64,000 bases of DNA from Sphingomonas sp. R647 (GCF_020177055.1 NZ_JAIQXT010000008.1:1-64000); one strand, 5' to 3'; positions 1-8,166 are shown, numbered from the stretch's first letter. Notes: generated by a model from the sequence alone, not told the origin. A program made the numbers and translations.

Positions 1-56
1 CTCCCCCACCCGGCCACCCATAGAATACACTGTCGTTGGGTGGCCGGGTGGGGGAG
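1..56. repeat. Perfect 20-bp inverted repeat at the left edge
   Basis: Bases 1-20 and 37-56 are exact reverse complements, separated by a 16-base AT-richer loop. The stem is almost pure G/C. It may extend beyond the window, so its full length is unknown. It could be a transcription terminator of a gene to the left or a palindromic intergenic repeat. It does not match the two repeat families seen elsewhere in the window. Confidence 0.75.
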
Positions 57-143
57 CGGGCCGGTGCCGCACGTTTCAGTGTAACTGAAACCTGAGCTAA
101 GCTAGCGTCGCGTCGCCGGGAAGCGAATCTGGAGAGCGATGCG

Positions 144-1004
144 ATGTGCGATGATCTGACCAACGCGGATAATGAGAAGCTGATGAAGCCGCTGTCGCGG
201 CGCGATTTCGGCGCGGCGGCTGGAGCGGCGGGGCTGATGGCGCTGTTGCCGACGCCCGCCAATGCGCTCGGCATCCAGTCGACGGACGTGACGTTCAAGA
301 CGCCGGACGGGACTGCCGACGCCTATTATGCCGCGCCGAACAAAGGCAAGCACCCGGCGGTGCTGGTGTGGCCCGACGTAATGGGCCTGCGCCCGGCATT
401 CCGCCAGATGGGCGAGCGGCTGGCGCAATCGGGCTTTGCGGTGCTGACGATCAATCCGTTCTACCGGTCGGTGAAGGGGCGGTTCCTGCAGCCCGGCGAA
501 AGCTATGCGACGCCGAGCGTGCGCGAGAAGATCGGGCCGTGGCGCGCGCTGTTGACCCCGGACGCGGTGGTGCGCGACGCGACCGCCTATGTCGCCTGGC
601 TCGACAAGCAGCGCGCGGTGGACAAGAAGCGTGGGGTCGGCACCACGGGCTACTGCATGGGCGGGCCGTTCACGATGCGCACCGCCGCCGCGCTGCCCGA
701 CCGGGTCAAGGCTGGCGGGTCGTTCCATGGCGGCGGGCTTGCCACGGACAAGCCGGACAGCCCGCATCTGCTGGTGCCACAGATGAAGGCGCGATTCCTG
801 TTCGCGGTCGCCGAGAATGACGACAAGCGCAATCCGAACGAGAAGGAACTGGTGCGCGCGGCCTATGCCAGTGCCGGGCTGGCCGCCGAGGTCGAGGTCT
901 ATCCCGCGAACCACGGATGGTGCCCGCCCGACAGCCAGGTGTACGATCAGGTGCAGGCGGAGAAGGCGTGGGCGCGGTTGCTGGAGACGTTCAAGGCGCT
1001 TTGA
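144..1004 (+). CDS. Exported dienelactone hydrolase family protein
   Basis: This 286-residue alpha/beta hydrolase resembles dienelactone hydrolases, which open lactone rings or cleave esters. The nucleophile Cys sits at about residue 171 in the motif GYCMGG, with Asp at about 226 and His at about 257 (NHGW), completing the Cys-Asp-His triad. The N-terminus carries a twin-arginine signal, SRRDF at residues 18-22, followed by an Ala/Gly-rich segment ending in ANA near residue 41, so export through Tat to the periplasm is likely. I chose ATG 144 because GGAGAG lies 7 bases upstream; ATG 183 is a possible internal start that keeps the Tat motif. The natural substrate cannot be told from sequence. 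Confidence 0.9.
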   Translation: MCDDLTNADNEKLMKPLSRRDFGAAAGAAGLMALLPTPANALGIQSTDVTFKTPDGTADAYYAAPNKGKHPAVLVWPDVMGLRPAFRQMGERLAQSGFAVLTINPFYRSVKGRFLQPGESYATPSVREKIGPWRALLTPDAVVRDATAYVAWLDKQRAVDKKRGVGTTGYCMGGPFTMRTAAALPDRVKAGGSFHGGGLATDKPDSPHLLVPQMKARFLFAVAENDDKRNPNEKELVRAAYASAGLAAEVEVYPANHGWCPPDSQVYDQVQAEKAWARLLETFKAL

Positions 1005-1023
1005 GTTGGCAGCACGTTAAGTG

Positions 1024-1159
1024 ATCCTCCCCCGCAAGGGGGAGGTGTCGCCGTATGGCGACGGAGGGGGAGGACGGCGGTGCCCTTGAGCCTCTTGCCG
1101 TCGTGCTTCCTCCCCCTCCGTCACGCTGCGCGTGCCACCTCCCCCTGGCGGGGGAGGAT
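1024..1159. repeat. Palindromic intergenic repeat, family A copy 1
   Basis: A 136-bp element fills most of the gap between the hydrolase and glutathione transferase genes. Its outer 12 bases at each end (1024-1035 and 1148-1159) are inverted copies, and inner G-rich and C-rich blocks (around 1060-1073 and 1109-1122) also pair, so the whole unit can fold into one long branched hairpin. A second copy with the same block order lies at 29519-29651. Confidence 0.85.
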
Positions 1160-1169
1160 TACTTAGCGC

Positions 1170-1204
1170 TTGACCCGCCGCGCTAGTTCGTTCCTATTTC
1201 GTTC
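1170..1204 (+). promoter_or_regulatory. Candidate promoter and GTTC direct repeat of the GST gene
   Basis: A TTGACC box at 1170-1175 is followed, 16 bases on, by TCCTAT at 1192-1197. The second half overlaps GTTC-N7-GTTC at 1190-1204, the form of the alphaproteobacterial LexA box. The gene start is at 1228. The GTTC pair may be chance: one or two such matches are expected in 64 kb. Confidence 0.35.
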
Positions 1205-1227
1205 TTAATCGACTCGGAGGGACAACG

Positions 1228-1854
1228 ATGGCGATCACGCTCTATACCAACCCCATGTCGCGCGGACGGATCGCGCGCTGGATGCTCGAGGAAGTCGGCG
1301 CCGAGCATGACACGGTGGTGATCGACTATGGCCCGCGCTCGCCGGAGTTTCTGGCCGTCAACCCGATGGGGAAGGTGCCGGCGATCGACCATGACGGCGT
1401 GGTGGTGACCGAGTGCGCGGCGATCTGTGCCTATCTCGCCGATGCGTTCCCCGACGCCGGGCTGGCGCCGCCGGTGGACGCGCGAGGAGCCTATTATCGC
1501 TGGCTGTTCTTCGCCGCCGGGCCGCTGGAACAGGCGGTGACGAGCCGGTCGATGGGCTGGGACGTGGGCGCCGATCCGCAGAAGCAGGGGATGCTAGGGT
1601 TCGGCGATTACGACCGCACGATCGATGCGCTGGAGGCGGCGGTGACGGCGGCGGGCGATGGCTGGCTGGCGGCGGACCATTTCACTGCGGCGGACCTGTA
1701 TGTCGGGGCGCACCTGACCTGGGGCACGCAGTTCGGGACGATCCCCAAGCGCGATGCGTTCGTCGACTTCGTCGCGCGGGTGCAGGCGCGTGAGGCGGCG
1801 CAGCGGGCAAGCGCGAAGGATGATGCGCTGATGGCGGTACCGGCGGAGGGGTGA
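1228..1854 (+). CDS. Glutathione S-transferase family protein
   Basis: A 208-residue cytosolic protein with the two-domain glutathione transferase layout. The thioredoxin-like half covers about residues 1-78, with Ser11 in NPMSRGR as the likely catalytic residue and the cis-proline region in GKVPAI. The all-helical half follows. Length is normal for the family. GGAGGG lies 6 bases upstream of the ATG. It would conjugate glutathione to electrophiles or act in detoxification; the substrate is unknown. It stands alone, flanked by two palindromic repeats. Confidence 0.92.
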   Translation: MAITLYTNPMSRGRIARWMLEEVGAEHDTVVIDYGPRSPEFLAVNPMGKVPAIDHDGVVVTECAAICAYLADAFPDAGLAPPVDARGAYYRWLFFAAGPLEQAVTSRSMGWDVGADPQKQGMLGFGDYDRTIDALEAAVTAAGDGWLAADHFTAADLYVGAHLTWGTQFGTIPKRDAFVDFVARVQAREAAQRASAKDDALMAVPAEG

Positions 1855-1892
1855 GGGCAATTCCCACCATAACCGGGAGGGGCTACTCTTAT

Positions 1893-2000
1893 CGTCACCC
1901 CCGCGAAAGCGGGGGCCCATCTCCCTGACTGTCCGCATTCAGCACCGGCGAGATGCGCCAATCGTGTAGGAGATGGGCCCCCGCTTTCGCGGGGGTGACG
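1893..2000. repeat. Palindromic intergenic repeat, family B copy 1
   Basis: The 32-base arms 1893-1924 and 1969-2000 are perfect reverse complements. Each arm also contains its own small hairpin built on runs of C and G around a GCGAAAGC-type core. The element lies between the converging ends of the GST and asparagine-synthase-like genes, so it may also stop transcription from both sides. Relatives occur at 27354-27462, 30865-30969 and 62221-62329. Confidence 0.9.
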
Positions 2001-2056
2001 GTTCGGGTTCTATTGTCGCCCGCCCTTCAGCTCCTTCGTTTCGGGGAAGGTTTAGC

Positions 2057-3802
2057 TCACCCCACCACCCGCGATCCCAGCCGTGCGGCGAGGTATTCGA
2101 GGTTGGCGACGCGACGCCAGACGGCGCTGTCGGTGATCGCTTGCGGATTGAAGAAGGCGCGCATCGCCGGGAAGTCGAGGTCGATCACGCGGGCCATGTA
2201 ATCCGGGCTGAGCGCGCCGCCATGTTCGTCGCCCATCGGGCCGAGGCTGCGGCGTAGCGCGTAGCTGTGGCGGCGGAGCCAGACCGGGCGGATGCGGGTC
2301 AGCCATTCGGTGCGGCGATGCGCGAGATTGGGCGGGCCGGTAAAGTCATGGCCATAGGCCGATGGCTGCGCGGCAAGGACCGGGTCGATCGCATTCAACA
2401 ACGCCGCCTCGAACCGTCCGGCATATTTGAGCGGCATCGGCAGCGTCATCGCCTCGGCCACGACGCGGTGGTCGAGGAAGGGCATGAGGTACGGGCTGAA
2501 CCGCGCCTCGAGACTGATCTCCCGTCCGAACAGCGCGCGGCAGCGGATGCGGGGGTAGATCTGCTCGACCCGGTTGCGCGCGAGCTTGCCGGTCGCGTCG
2601 GGCGGGGCGAGCGATGCGGCGATCTTTCCCGCGATGGCGTCGATAAAGCCGCGCGGGTCGAAGCGATCGGTGGCGTCGGCGGGGGTGAAGCGCGCGAAGA
2701 AGGTCTGCGCGATGTCGTGCGCGGTGAAGCGGCGGTCGGGGAGATAGAAGAAGTTGCGGTAAATCTCACCGCACCCACCCGACACGGCGAGCGCGCCATC
2801 GGCGTGGCGGGCGAGCTGGGCCGCGCCATTGGTGCCGTTGTCGAAGATGTTCCCGAAGGTCGGGAGGCCGTCATATTGGCGGTAATTGCGGTCGACCAGA
2901 TCGGCAAAACCATCGGGCGGAACGACGCCGTCCTCCTTGTCGAGCCATTCGATCGGGAAGCCGAGCTCGGCGCCGATCTGCTGGGCGATGACGACATCCT
3001 CGTCACCCGGCACGCCATAAACATAGACGTGCGGGTCGCAGCCGCGGTCGCGCAACGCGGCGAGGACGAGGCGGGAGTCGAGGCCGCCCGACAGCGGCGC
3101 GCGGACATTGCCGCCCAGCGCATCGACATGCGCGCCGACGATGGCGAGCAGCCGGTCGCGGTGGCGGGCGATGCGGTCGGGCAGGGAATCGGCGCTCGGC
3201 GCGGCGGGGAGCGGCTTGGCGATGCTGTGGCGGACGGTGCCGGTCGCGGTCAGCTCAACCACCGAAAGCGGCGAGAGCGTCTTGAGCTGTTCGAACACGG
3301 TGTCGTCGCCGACCGGCATGACGTTGAACACGAGTTCGTACACGCCCTGCGCGTCGAAGCTGAGGCGCGGAAGTGCGCGCGCGGCGGCGAGGAAGGTGGT
3401 GGCGAACACGCGGTCGCTGGTGTCGTGAAACAGCTGGAAGGCGGAGAAGTAGTCGCCGAACAGGAAGCTGCGCCCGCCGCGCCGGACGAGCGCGACGAAC
3501 TGCCCGCCGAGCCGGTCCCAGTCGAGCGCGAGCGGGTCCATCGCGAGCAGGGCGGCGAGCGCGGGTTCGCCCATCTTGCCGTCGGCGACCAGCGTCCCGG
3601 CGACCGCGACGAGATCGTCACCGCGCTGGAGCAATGACGGCGGCCCGGCGATGATGTGGCCGGCGTGGAGCAGGATCCAGCCGGGGAACGACGTTTCGAC
3701 AGGCGCGGGGAAACCCTGTTCCGAGAGCACCGCGCGCGCCTCGACCAGCGCCGTTTCGGCGAAGCGCGGGTCATCGTTCCGGACAAGAAACAGGCTGGCC
3801 AT
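2057..3802 (-). CDS. Asparagine synthase-like protein without N-terminal Cys
   Basis: A 581-residue protein with the two-part layout of class B asparagine synthetases: an N-terminal Ntn-glutaminase-like region (about 1-200) and a C-terminal ATP-pyrophosphatase region with the PP-loop SGGLDSR at residues 238-244. The mature N-terminus is Met-Ala-Ser, so the catalytic Cys2 of active glutaminase domains is missing and ammonia from glutamine is unlikely. Such proteins adenylate a carboxylate and form amides with other nucleophiles. Its end is 17 bases from the polymerase gene, on the same strand, which suggests a role in modifying an exported polysaccharide or its precursor. Lasso-peptide cyclases share this fold and length, but no precursor or protease gene is nearby. 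The fold is clear; the substrate is not. Confidence 0.82.
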   Translation of the reverse strand: MASLFLVRNDDPRFAETALVEARAVLSEQGFPAPVETSFPGWILLHAGHIIAGPPSLLQRGDDLVAVAGTLVADGKMGEPALAALLAMDPLALDWDRLGGQFVALVRRGGRSFLFGDYFSAFQLFHDTSDRVFATTFLAAARALPRLSFDAQGVYELVFNVMPVGDDTVFEQLKTLSPLSVVELTATGTVRHSIAKPLPAAPSADSLPDRIARHRDRLLAIVGAHVDALGGNVRAPLSGGLDSRLVLAALRDRGCDPHVYVYGVPGDEDVVIAQQIGAELGFPIEWLDKEDGVVPPDGFADLVDRNYRQYDGLPTFGNIFDNGTNGAAQLARHADGALAVSGGCGEIYRNFFYLPDRRFTAHDIAQTFFARFTPADATDRFDPRGFIDAIAGKIAASLAPPDATGKLARNRVEQIYPRIRCRALFGREISLEARFSPYLMPFLDHRVVAEAMTLPMPLKYAGRFEAALLNAIDPVLAAQPSAYGHDFTGPPNLAHRRTEWLTRIRPVWLRRHSYALRRSLGPMGDEHGGALSPDYMARVIDLDFPAMRAFFNPQAITDSAVWRRVANLEYLAARLGSRVVG

Positions 3803-3819
3803 GGCTCCGCTCTAACCGA

Positions 3820-5184
3820 TCATGCCGCCGCCGGCGCGGGCGAAGTGCCGCGCGGCTTGCTCATCGGGCGGATGCCTTCCTCGGCACGCTTGCGCGCGAG
3901 ATAGGTGTCGAGGCCGATCTGTGCGCCGACCAGCATGTAGACAAACGGGTTGAGCGCGATGCCGACGAACAGCGACCCGAACAGATAGATGATGTGCCCG
4001 TGCTGAAGCGCGGTGGCGAGCGGGGCGATCCATGCCTTGTCCGGGGGCACGTTGCGGTAGCGGCGGCGCAGCACTTCCATGCGCAGGATGCCTCCGAGAT
4101 GGATCATCAGCCACAGGATGAAGCCGGGCCAGCCCTGTTCGCCGAGCATTTCGAAAAAGGCCGAGTGATAGGCGCGCGCCTTGTCGATTTCCGGCGTGCG
4201 GACGACGGTGCGGCTGGCGCCTTCGCCGACGATCTCGACCTTGTCGTACTTGATCTCATTCTGGCGATAGGCTTCGAACCCGCCGCCCATCGGGTGGGTC
4301 TTGACGTATTCCCAGGTCCATTTCCAAACCTCGATCCGGGTCGAGGCGCTGGCGTCGGCCTGATAGGTCGAGATCGTCCCCATCCGCTCGGTAAAGCTGG
4401 CGGGGAGGAAGGGGATCGAGGCGACGGCGAGGAAGCCCGCGCCAGCGACGTAAAGGATGCGCCGCTTGACGTCGCGCAGCATGAGGACGGCGAGCAGGCC
4501 CGCGCAGACCAAGCCGGTGCGCGCCTGAGTCCCCACCGGCATCAGCAGGCAGGCGAAGATGAGGGAATAGCCGAACGTCTTTACCCGCCAGTCGGGTGGG
4601 AAGATCGTGCCATATTTGGTGAACCACAGAATCAGCGGGATCAGGCAGATCGCGACGGCGGAGATGATGCTGCCTTCGAACAGGCCGGAGTTGTTGTCGA
4701 CGATCAGCTTGAGCTGGCCATAGCCGCCACCGCCCAGCGCGGTCTTGACCCCGCCCGCGATGATGATCGTCGCGACCGAGAGCAGCATGAACAGCAACAG
4801 CGCCTCGATCCGCAGTCGTGTTCGCAGCGTGAGGGGAAGGAAGATCGCGAAGGCCAACGCCTTCCACACCCAGTCCCATTTATACGCCGCATCGATCGGG
4901 AAATCGGCGTTGAGCGTGGTGTAATAGCACCAGCCGAGCAGGGCGAGCATCAGCCCCTGACGCGGGGCGACGCGCATGTCGCGCTTGTCGTCCATCGCCG
5001 CCCAAGACAGCACTGCGAAAGCCACCGCCATCGCCGAAATCGGGAACGCGTTGAGCAGGAAATAGCTCATCCGCTGCGGCGAGACGATGTCGATATAGAC
5101 ATAGGCGAGCACGAACAGGAACGGCCGGCGCAGGCCGAGCGCGAAGATGGCTCCCAGAAATGCGATGAAGGCGAGATCACGCAC
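3820..5184 (-). CDS. O-antigen polymerase/ligase-like membrane protein (exosortase-A-associated type)
   Basis: A polytopic membrane protein of about 454 residues with roughly ten to twelve hydrophobic helices and a large periplasmic loop after residue 250. The opening VRDLAFIAF, the IDIVSPQRMSYF segment and the TQART segment fit the putative O-glycosylation ligases found in exosortase-A polysaccharide clusters. It would polymerise or transfer lipid-linked glycans at the inner membrane. I chose GTG 5184 because the family normally begins with a (M/V)RDL segment and this start overlaps the stop of a small upstream gene; an ATG at 5241 would overlap that gene by 65 bases. A basic tail ends the protein. 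No exosortase gene is in the window. Confidence 0.8.
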   Translation of the reverse strand: MRDLAFIAFLGAIFALGLRRPFLFVLAYVYIDIVSPQRMSYFLLNAFPISAMAVAFAVLSWAAMDDKRDMRVAPRQGLMLALLGWCYYTTLNADFPIDAAYKWDWVWKALAFAIFLPLTLRTRLRIEALLLFMLLSVATIIIAGGVKTALGGGGYGQLKLIVDNNSGLFEGSIISAVAICLIPLILWFTKYGTIFPPDWRVKTFGYSLIFACLLMPVGTQARTGLVCAGLLAVLMLRDVKRRILYVAGAGFLAVASIPFLPASFTERMGTISTYQADASASTRIEVWKWTWEYVKTHPMGGGFEAYRQNEIKYDKVEIVGEGASRTVVRTPEIDKARAYHSAFFEMLGEQGWPGFILWLMIHLGGILRMEVLRRRYRNVPPDKAWIAPLATALQHGHIIYLFGSLFVGIALNPFVYMLVGAQIGLDTYLARKRAEEGIRPMSKPRGTSPAPAAA

Positions 5185-5323
5185 CGGGGCGTTTCCAGCC
5201 GCGCTTGGGCGGTGGCGGCTTGCCATCGAGGCTGTCGTCATCGACCGCCGGGCTGTTCACCAGACGCCAGGCGACGACGAGCAGCAGCCCGTGGGTTAGC
5301 GCGAGAACCAGCGTGTCGATCAT
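5177..5323 (-). CDS. Small single-helix membrane protein (48 residues)
   Basis: A 48-residue open frame with ATG 5323, one N-terminal hydrophobic helix (about residues 3-22) and a short Pro/Lys/Arg-rich cytoplasmic tail (KPPPPKRGWKR). Its TGA overlaps the proposed GTG start of the polymerase gene by eight bases, which looks like translational coupling. No strong ribosome binding site precedes it. I do not recognise the family. The hydrophobic pattern, the basic tail and the position make it more likely real than a random frame. Confidence 0.55.
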   Translation of the reverse strand: MIDTLVLALTHGLLLVVAWRLVNSPAVDDDSLDGKPPPPKRGWKRPGA

Positions 5324-5388
5324 CGTGAGGCGGGGATAGCCGCTTCCGGTTGACGGGCCGTTAAGTGATCGCGTGGCAGAGGGACGGC

Positions 5389-6630
5389 ATGCGGATTCTG
5401 CACGTCCTTGACCATTCGCTGCCACTGCACAGCGGCTATACCTTTCGCACGCGCGCGATTTTGAAGGCGCAGATGGAGCGCGGCTGGACCGTCGCCGGGG
5501 TGACGGGGCCGCGCTACCATACCGGCGATTCCCCCTTCGAGACGCTCGACGGGATCGACTTTCACCGCACGAAACAGATGCGCCGCCTGCCGCCGGTGCT
5601 GGGCGAGGTTGCCGAGATCGCGGCGTTTGCCGGGCGGATTGGCGACGTGGTCGAGCGGTTTCGACCCGATATTCTCCACGCGCATTCGCCGGTGATCGAC
5701 CCGCTGGCGGCGATGCGTGCGGCCAAGCGCTACGGGATTCCTTTGCTCTACGAGATTCGCGCATTCTGGGAGGATGCGGCGGTCGGCAACGGGACCGGCA
5801 CCGAAGGGTCGGCGAAATATCGCGCGATTCGGGGGCTGGAGACCTGGGCGGCGCGGCGCGTCGATGGCGTGGCGGTGATCTGTGAGGGCCTGAAGCGCGA
5901 CCTGATCGCGCGCGGGATCGACGCGAGCAAGATCATGGTGTCGCCCAATGGCGTGGACCTGCATCTGTTCGGCGATCCGGTGCCGCGCGACGACGCGCTG
6001 GCGGCGCAGCTGGGGCTGGATGGGGCCGATACGATCGGGTTCATCGGCAGCTTTTACGATTATGAGGGGCTGGACGATCTGATCGCGGCGATGCCGGCGC
6101 TGCTGTTGCAGCGGCCGCAGGCGCGGCTGGTGATGGTCGGCGGCGGGCCGATGGAGCAGGCGCTGCGCGCGCAGGCGGCGGCGTCGAGCGCGGCGCATGC
6201 GATCCATTTCGTCGGGCGCGTGCCGCATGAGCAGGTCGAGCGTTATTATTCGCTGATCGATTTGCTGGTGTACCCGCGCAAACATATGCGGCTGACCGAT
6301 CTGGTGACGCCGCTGAAGCCGATCGAGGCGATGGCGCAGCACCGGCTGGTGGCGGCGTCGGATGTCGGCGGGCATCGCGAGCTGATCCGGCATGGTGATA
6401 CCGGGACCTTGTTCCCGCCCGACGACCCTGCGGCGCTTGCCCATTCGGTCGCGGGGGTGTTCGACGATCGCTCCGGCTGGGATGCGCAGCGCGTGCGTGC
6501 GCGGCAATGGGTTGAGGCCGAGCGTAACTGGTCGTCAAACATTTCGCGATACGAACCTGTTTACCAAAAACTTATTGCTGCCCGCACACGGGAATCCAAA
6601 TGGTTGCGTACGCCCTCGTTCAACGTCTGA
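5389..6630 (+). CDS. Glycosyltransferase family 4-type, exosortase-A-associated
   Basis: A 413-residue GT-B glycosyltransferase. The N-terminal segment MRILHVLDHSLPLHSGYTFR matches my memory of the exosortase-A-associated glycosyltransferases. The C-terminal half carries the nucleotide-sugar binding site around GFIGSFYDYEGLDDLI and the E-x7-E-type region near PLKPIEAMA. It would add a sugar to a lipid-linked precursor on the cytoplasmic face of the inner membrane. ATG 5389 has AGAGGG 5 bases upstream; an in-frame GTG at 5365 adds eight residues without family support. It is divergent from the polymerase gene and its 3' end overlaps the next gene by 31 bases. Confidence 0.88.
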   Translation: MRILHVLDHSLPLHSGYTFRTRAILKAQMERGWTVAGVTGPRYHTGDSPFETLDGIDFHRTKQMRRLPPVLGEVAEIAAFAGRIGDVVERFRPDILHAHSPVIDPLAAMRAAKRYGIPLLYEIRAFWEDAAVGNGTGTEGSAKYRAIRGLETWAARRVDGVAVICEGLKRDLIARGIDASKIMVSPNGVDLHLFGDPVPRDDALAAQLGLDGADTIGFIGSFYDYEGLDDLIAAMPALLLQRPQARLVMVGGGPMEQALRAQAAASSAAHAIHFVGRVPHEQVERYYSLIDLLVYPRKHMRLTDLVTPLKPIEAMAQHRLVAASDVGGHRELIRHGDTGTLFPPDDPAALAHSVAGVFDDRSGWDAQRVRARQWVEAERNWSSNISRYEPVYQKLIAARTRESKWLRTPSFNV

Positions 6631-7544
6631 CCCCCAATGTGGCGCTCGCGCTCGCCGGTGGTGCGGGCGCGTGCGCGGTGCTGGCGAGCCTGGTGCTTCC
6701 GGGCGCGCTGCTCGAGGATCTGGTGCTCTCCAGCGGGATCGCGGCGTTCGTGCCTGCGGCTGAGCCGCCGCTGGGCACGACTGCGCGGCTGTGCATCGGC
6801 CTGTTCGCGGGCGGGTTGATTGCGCTGGTTGCGTGGATGGGGCTGTCGGCGCTGCTGGCCTGGGTCGATTCGCGGGCGGCGGGCGAGGGGCCGGAGGGCG
6901 AGCGTCGCCCGACCGTGCGCCGCGCCGATGCGCATCCCGATGCGCGCCCGCGCGTTCCGCTGCGCGCCAGTGATCTTGAGGTGCCGGTCTATGGCCGCGT
7001 GCCTGATGCCGAGCCCGTGGTGGCGGAGCCCGAGCTCAGCGTGACCGATGTTCTCGACCTCGCCGACAGCGCATTGCCCGACGAGCCGGTGATCGCGATG
7101 GGGGCACCGTCTGAGGGGCGCCCACTGAGCGCGCCCTTGCCCGAGGTGCAGGATTTGCCGGTCGATCTGAGCCAGCCGCTGGCGGCGTTCGATCCTTCGG
7201 CGATCCCCGCCGTCCCGATGGCGCCGCCGCCACCGGTGCGCCCGCTGCGCCGCCGCGCGCCGCGTGCGCCGATCTATGATTCGGGCGAGCGGTTCGAGAC
7301 GTTCGAGCTGACCCCGGCGGTGCGCCCGGCGCCTGCGCTGGAGCCATATCCAGCGCCTGAACCCGCGCCTGCTGCGCCCGCCATCGCCGCACCGCAGACC
7401 GAGGCGAGCGTGCATGCGCTGCTCGACCGGCTGGAGCGGGGGCTGTCGAAATTTGGTCCTGCCGCACCGGAGCCGGAGCCCGAAACGGAGCGCAGCCTGG
7501 AAGACACGCTGTCCGAGCTGCGCCGGATGGCGATGCGGGCGTGA
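6600..7544 (+). CDS. Two-helix membrane protein with Pro/Ala-rich cytoplasmic region
   Basis: A 314-residue protein of unknown function. Two hydrophobic helices lie at about residues 13-35 and 62-88. A long low-complexity, Pro/Ala/Glu-rich stretch (about 95-265) follows, then a short helical end (LLDRLERGL, then SLEDTLSELRRM) that could form a coiled coil. The start overlaps the glycosyltransferase 3' end by 31 bases in another frame, so the two are probably co-transcribed. The layout suggests a membrane anchor or scaffold, perhaps for polysaccharide export, but this is inference. Confidence 0.7.
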   Translation: MVAYALVQRLTPNVALALAGGAGACAVLASLVLPGALLEDLVLSSGIAAFVPAAEPPLGTTARLCIGLFAGGLIALVAWMGLSALLAWVDSRAAGEGPEGERRPTVRRADAHPDARPRVPLRASDLEVPVYGRVPDAEPVVAEPELSVTDVLDLADSALPDEPVIAMGAPSEGRPLSAPLPEVQDLPVDLSQPLAAFDPSAIPAVPMAPPPPVRPLRRRAPRAPIYDSGERFETFELTPAVRPAPALEPYPAPEPAPAAPAIAAPQTEASVHALLDRLERGLSKFGPAAPEPEPETERSLEDTLSELRRMAMRA

Positions 7545-7556
7545 GCCGCTAACGCC

Positions 7557-7871
7557 TCACCTGTCCTCGACCGTCAGCACGCCGATCCGCACGTCGACGC
7601 GGTCGTCGACGCGGGTGCGCGATTCGACCGTCAGTTCGGCGACGAGGTGGCGGCGGAGCGTGAAGTCGGCTTCGGGCAGATCGGCGATCCAGTTGTCGAG
7701 TGCTGGGGAAGGGCTGGCGGTGAGGAGCAGGTCGTGGCGCGCGCCGACAAAGGTCGCGCTGGCCCAGCGGGTCCAGCCGGCCGAGACGATCGACAGGTCG
7801 ATCTGCCCCACGGCAGCGTGACGCAGCAGGGCACGTTCGAGCAGCGTGCCGGCATCGGGTCCGCGGCTCAT
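7557..7871 (-). CDS. Hypothetical protein (104 residues)
   Basis: A small soluble protein that I do not recognise. The predicted segment from ATG 7871 (MSRGPDAG) is preferred to an upstream in-frame start because its ATGA overlaps the stop of the preceding 66-residue gene by four bases. The second half, with RRHLVAELTVESR and VRIGVLTVEDR, alternates hydrophobic and charged residues like a beta-sheet domain. It ends 12 bases from the converging upstream gene. Its partner is the small 66-residue protein, and the pair is divergent from the S24 protein. Confidence 0.65.
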   Translation of the reverse strand: MSRGPDAGTLLERALLRHAAVGQIDLSIVSAGWTRWASATFVGARHDLLLTASPSPALDNWIADLPEADFTLRRHLVAELTVESRTRVDDRVDVRIGVLTVEDR

Positions 7872-8068
7872 CGTGCGTCTCCCTGATCCGGAGCAGCGGG
7901 CGCGCGGGACAGCTGCGCCTCGATCCGCTCGCATAGCTCCGGCCCCGGCGCACGGCCGTTGCGCAAGTCATCAACCAGCCGGGGGTCGTTGACCGCCAGC
8001 CGCCCGAATTTGGTGCGCGGCATGTCGTACCGCCGCAAATATCGCTCAATCTTTCCGAGAATCGCCAT
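7868..8068 (-). CDS. Small helix-turn-helix-like protein (66 residues)
   Basis: A 66-residue protein whose first 50 residues (MAILGKIERYL, MPRTKFGRLAVNDPRLVDDL, then a basic NGR turn) have the spacing of a short helix-turn-helix, and a small family of this type is common in sphingomonads from memory. An AGGAAGGGCG ribosome site directly precedes ATG 8068. Its stop overlaps the next gene by four bases. It faces the S24 gene across a 98-bp gap with an SOS-box-like sequence, so it may be controlled by, or work with, that regulator. Confidence 0.7.
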   Translation of the reverse strand: MAILGKIERYLRRYDMPRTKFGRLAVNDPRLVDDLRNGRAPGPELCERIEAQLSRAPAAPDQGDAR

Positions 8069-8108
8069 CGCCCTTCCTCGACTCGCGGGGCCATTCCCCG
8101 ACTCGTAT

Positions 8109-8123
8109 GTTCTTTAGATGTTC
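8109..8123. promoter_or_regulatory. LexA-box-like GTTC-N7-GTTC between divergent genes
   Basis: GTTC at 8109-8112 and GTTC at 8120-8123 are seven bases apart, the exact spacing of the alphaproteobacterial SOS box. It lies 26 bases before the -10 region of the S24 gene and about 40 bases upstream of the 66-residue gene start, overlapping the likely promoter of the minus-strand pair. The site may bind LexA or the S24 protein itself. Confidence 0.55.
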
Positions 8124-8134
8124 TCATTTCCAAC

Positions 8135-8163
8135 TTGTCTAGGAAAAATCCTGCGGCTATGAT
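8135..8163 (+). promoter_or_regulatory. Candidate promoter giving a leaderless S24 transcript
   Basis: TTGTCT at 8135-8140 and TATGAT at 8158-8163 are 17 bases apart, a good sigma-70-type promoter. Transcription should start near 8170, where ATG codons lie at 8167 and 8170. There is no room for a ribosome binding site, so the mRNA is probably leaderless, as for the lambda cI transcript from PRM. Confidence 0.55.
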
Positions 8164-8166
8164 GCG

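Noticed and set aside
102..914. Minus-strand open frame opposite the dienelactone hydrolase
   Set aside because: Shadow of a real gene with an intact catalytic triad; no start signal and no recognisable motif.
2057..3802. Lasso-peptide cyclase identity for the asparagine-synthase-like gene
   Set aside because: No precursor peptide, B protease or exporter gene lies near, and the neighbours belong to polysaccharide assembly.
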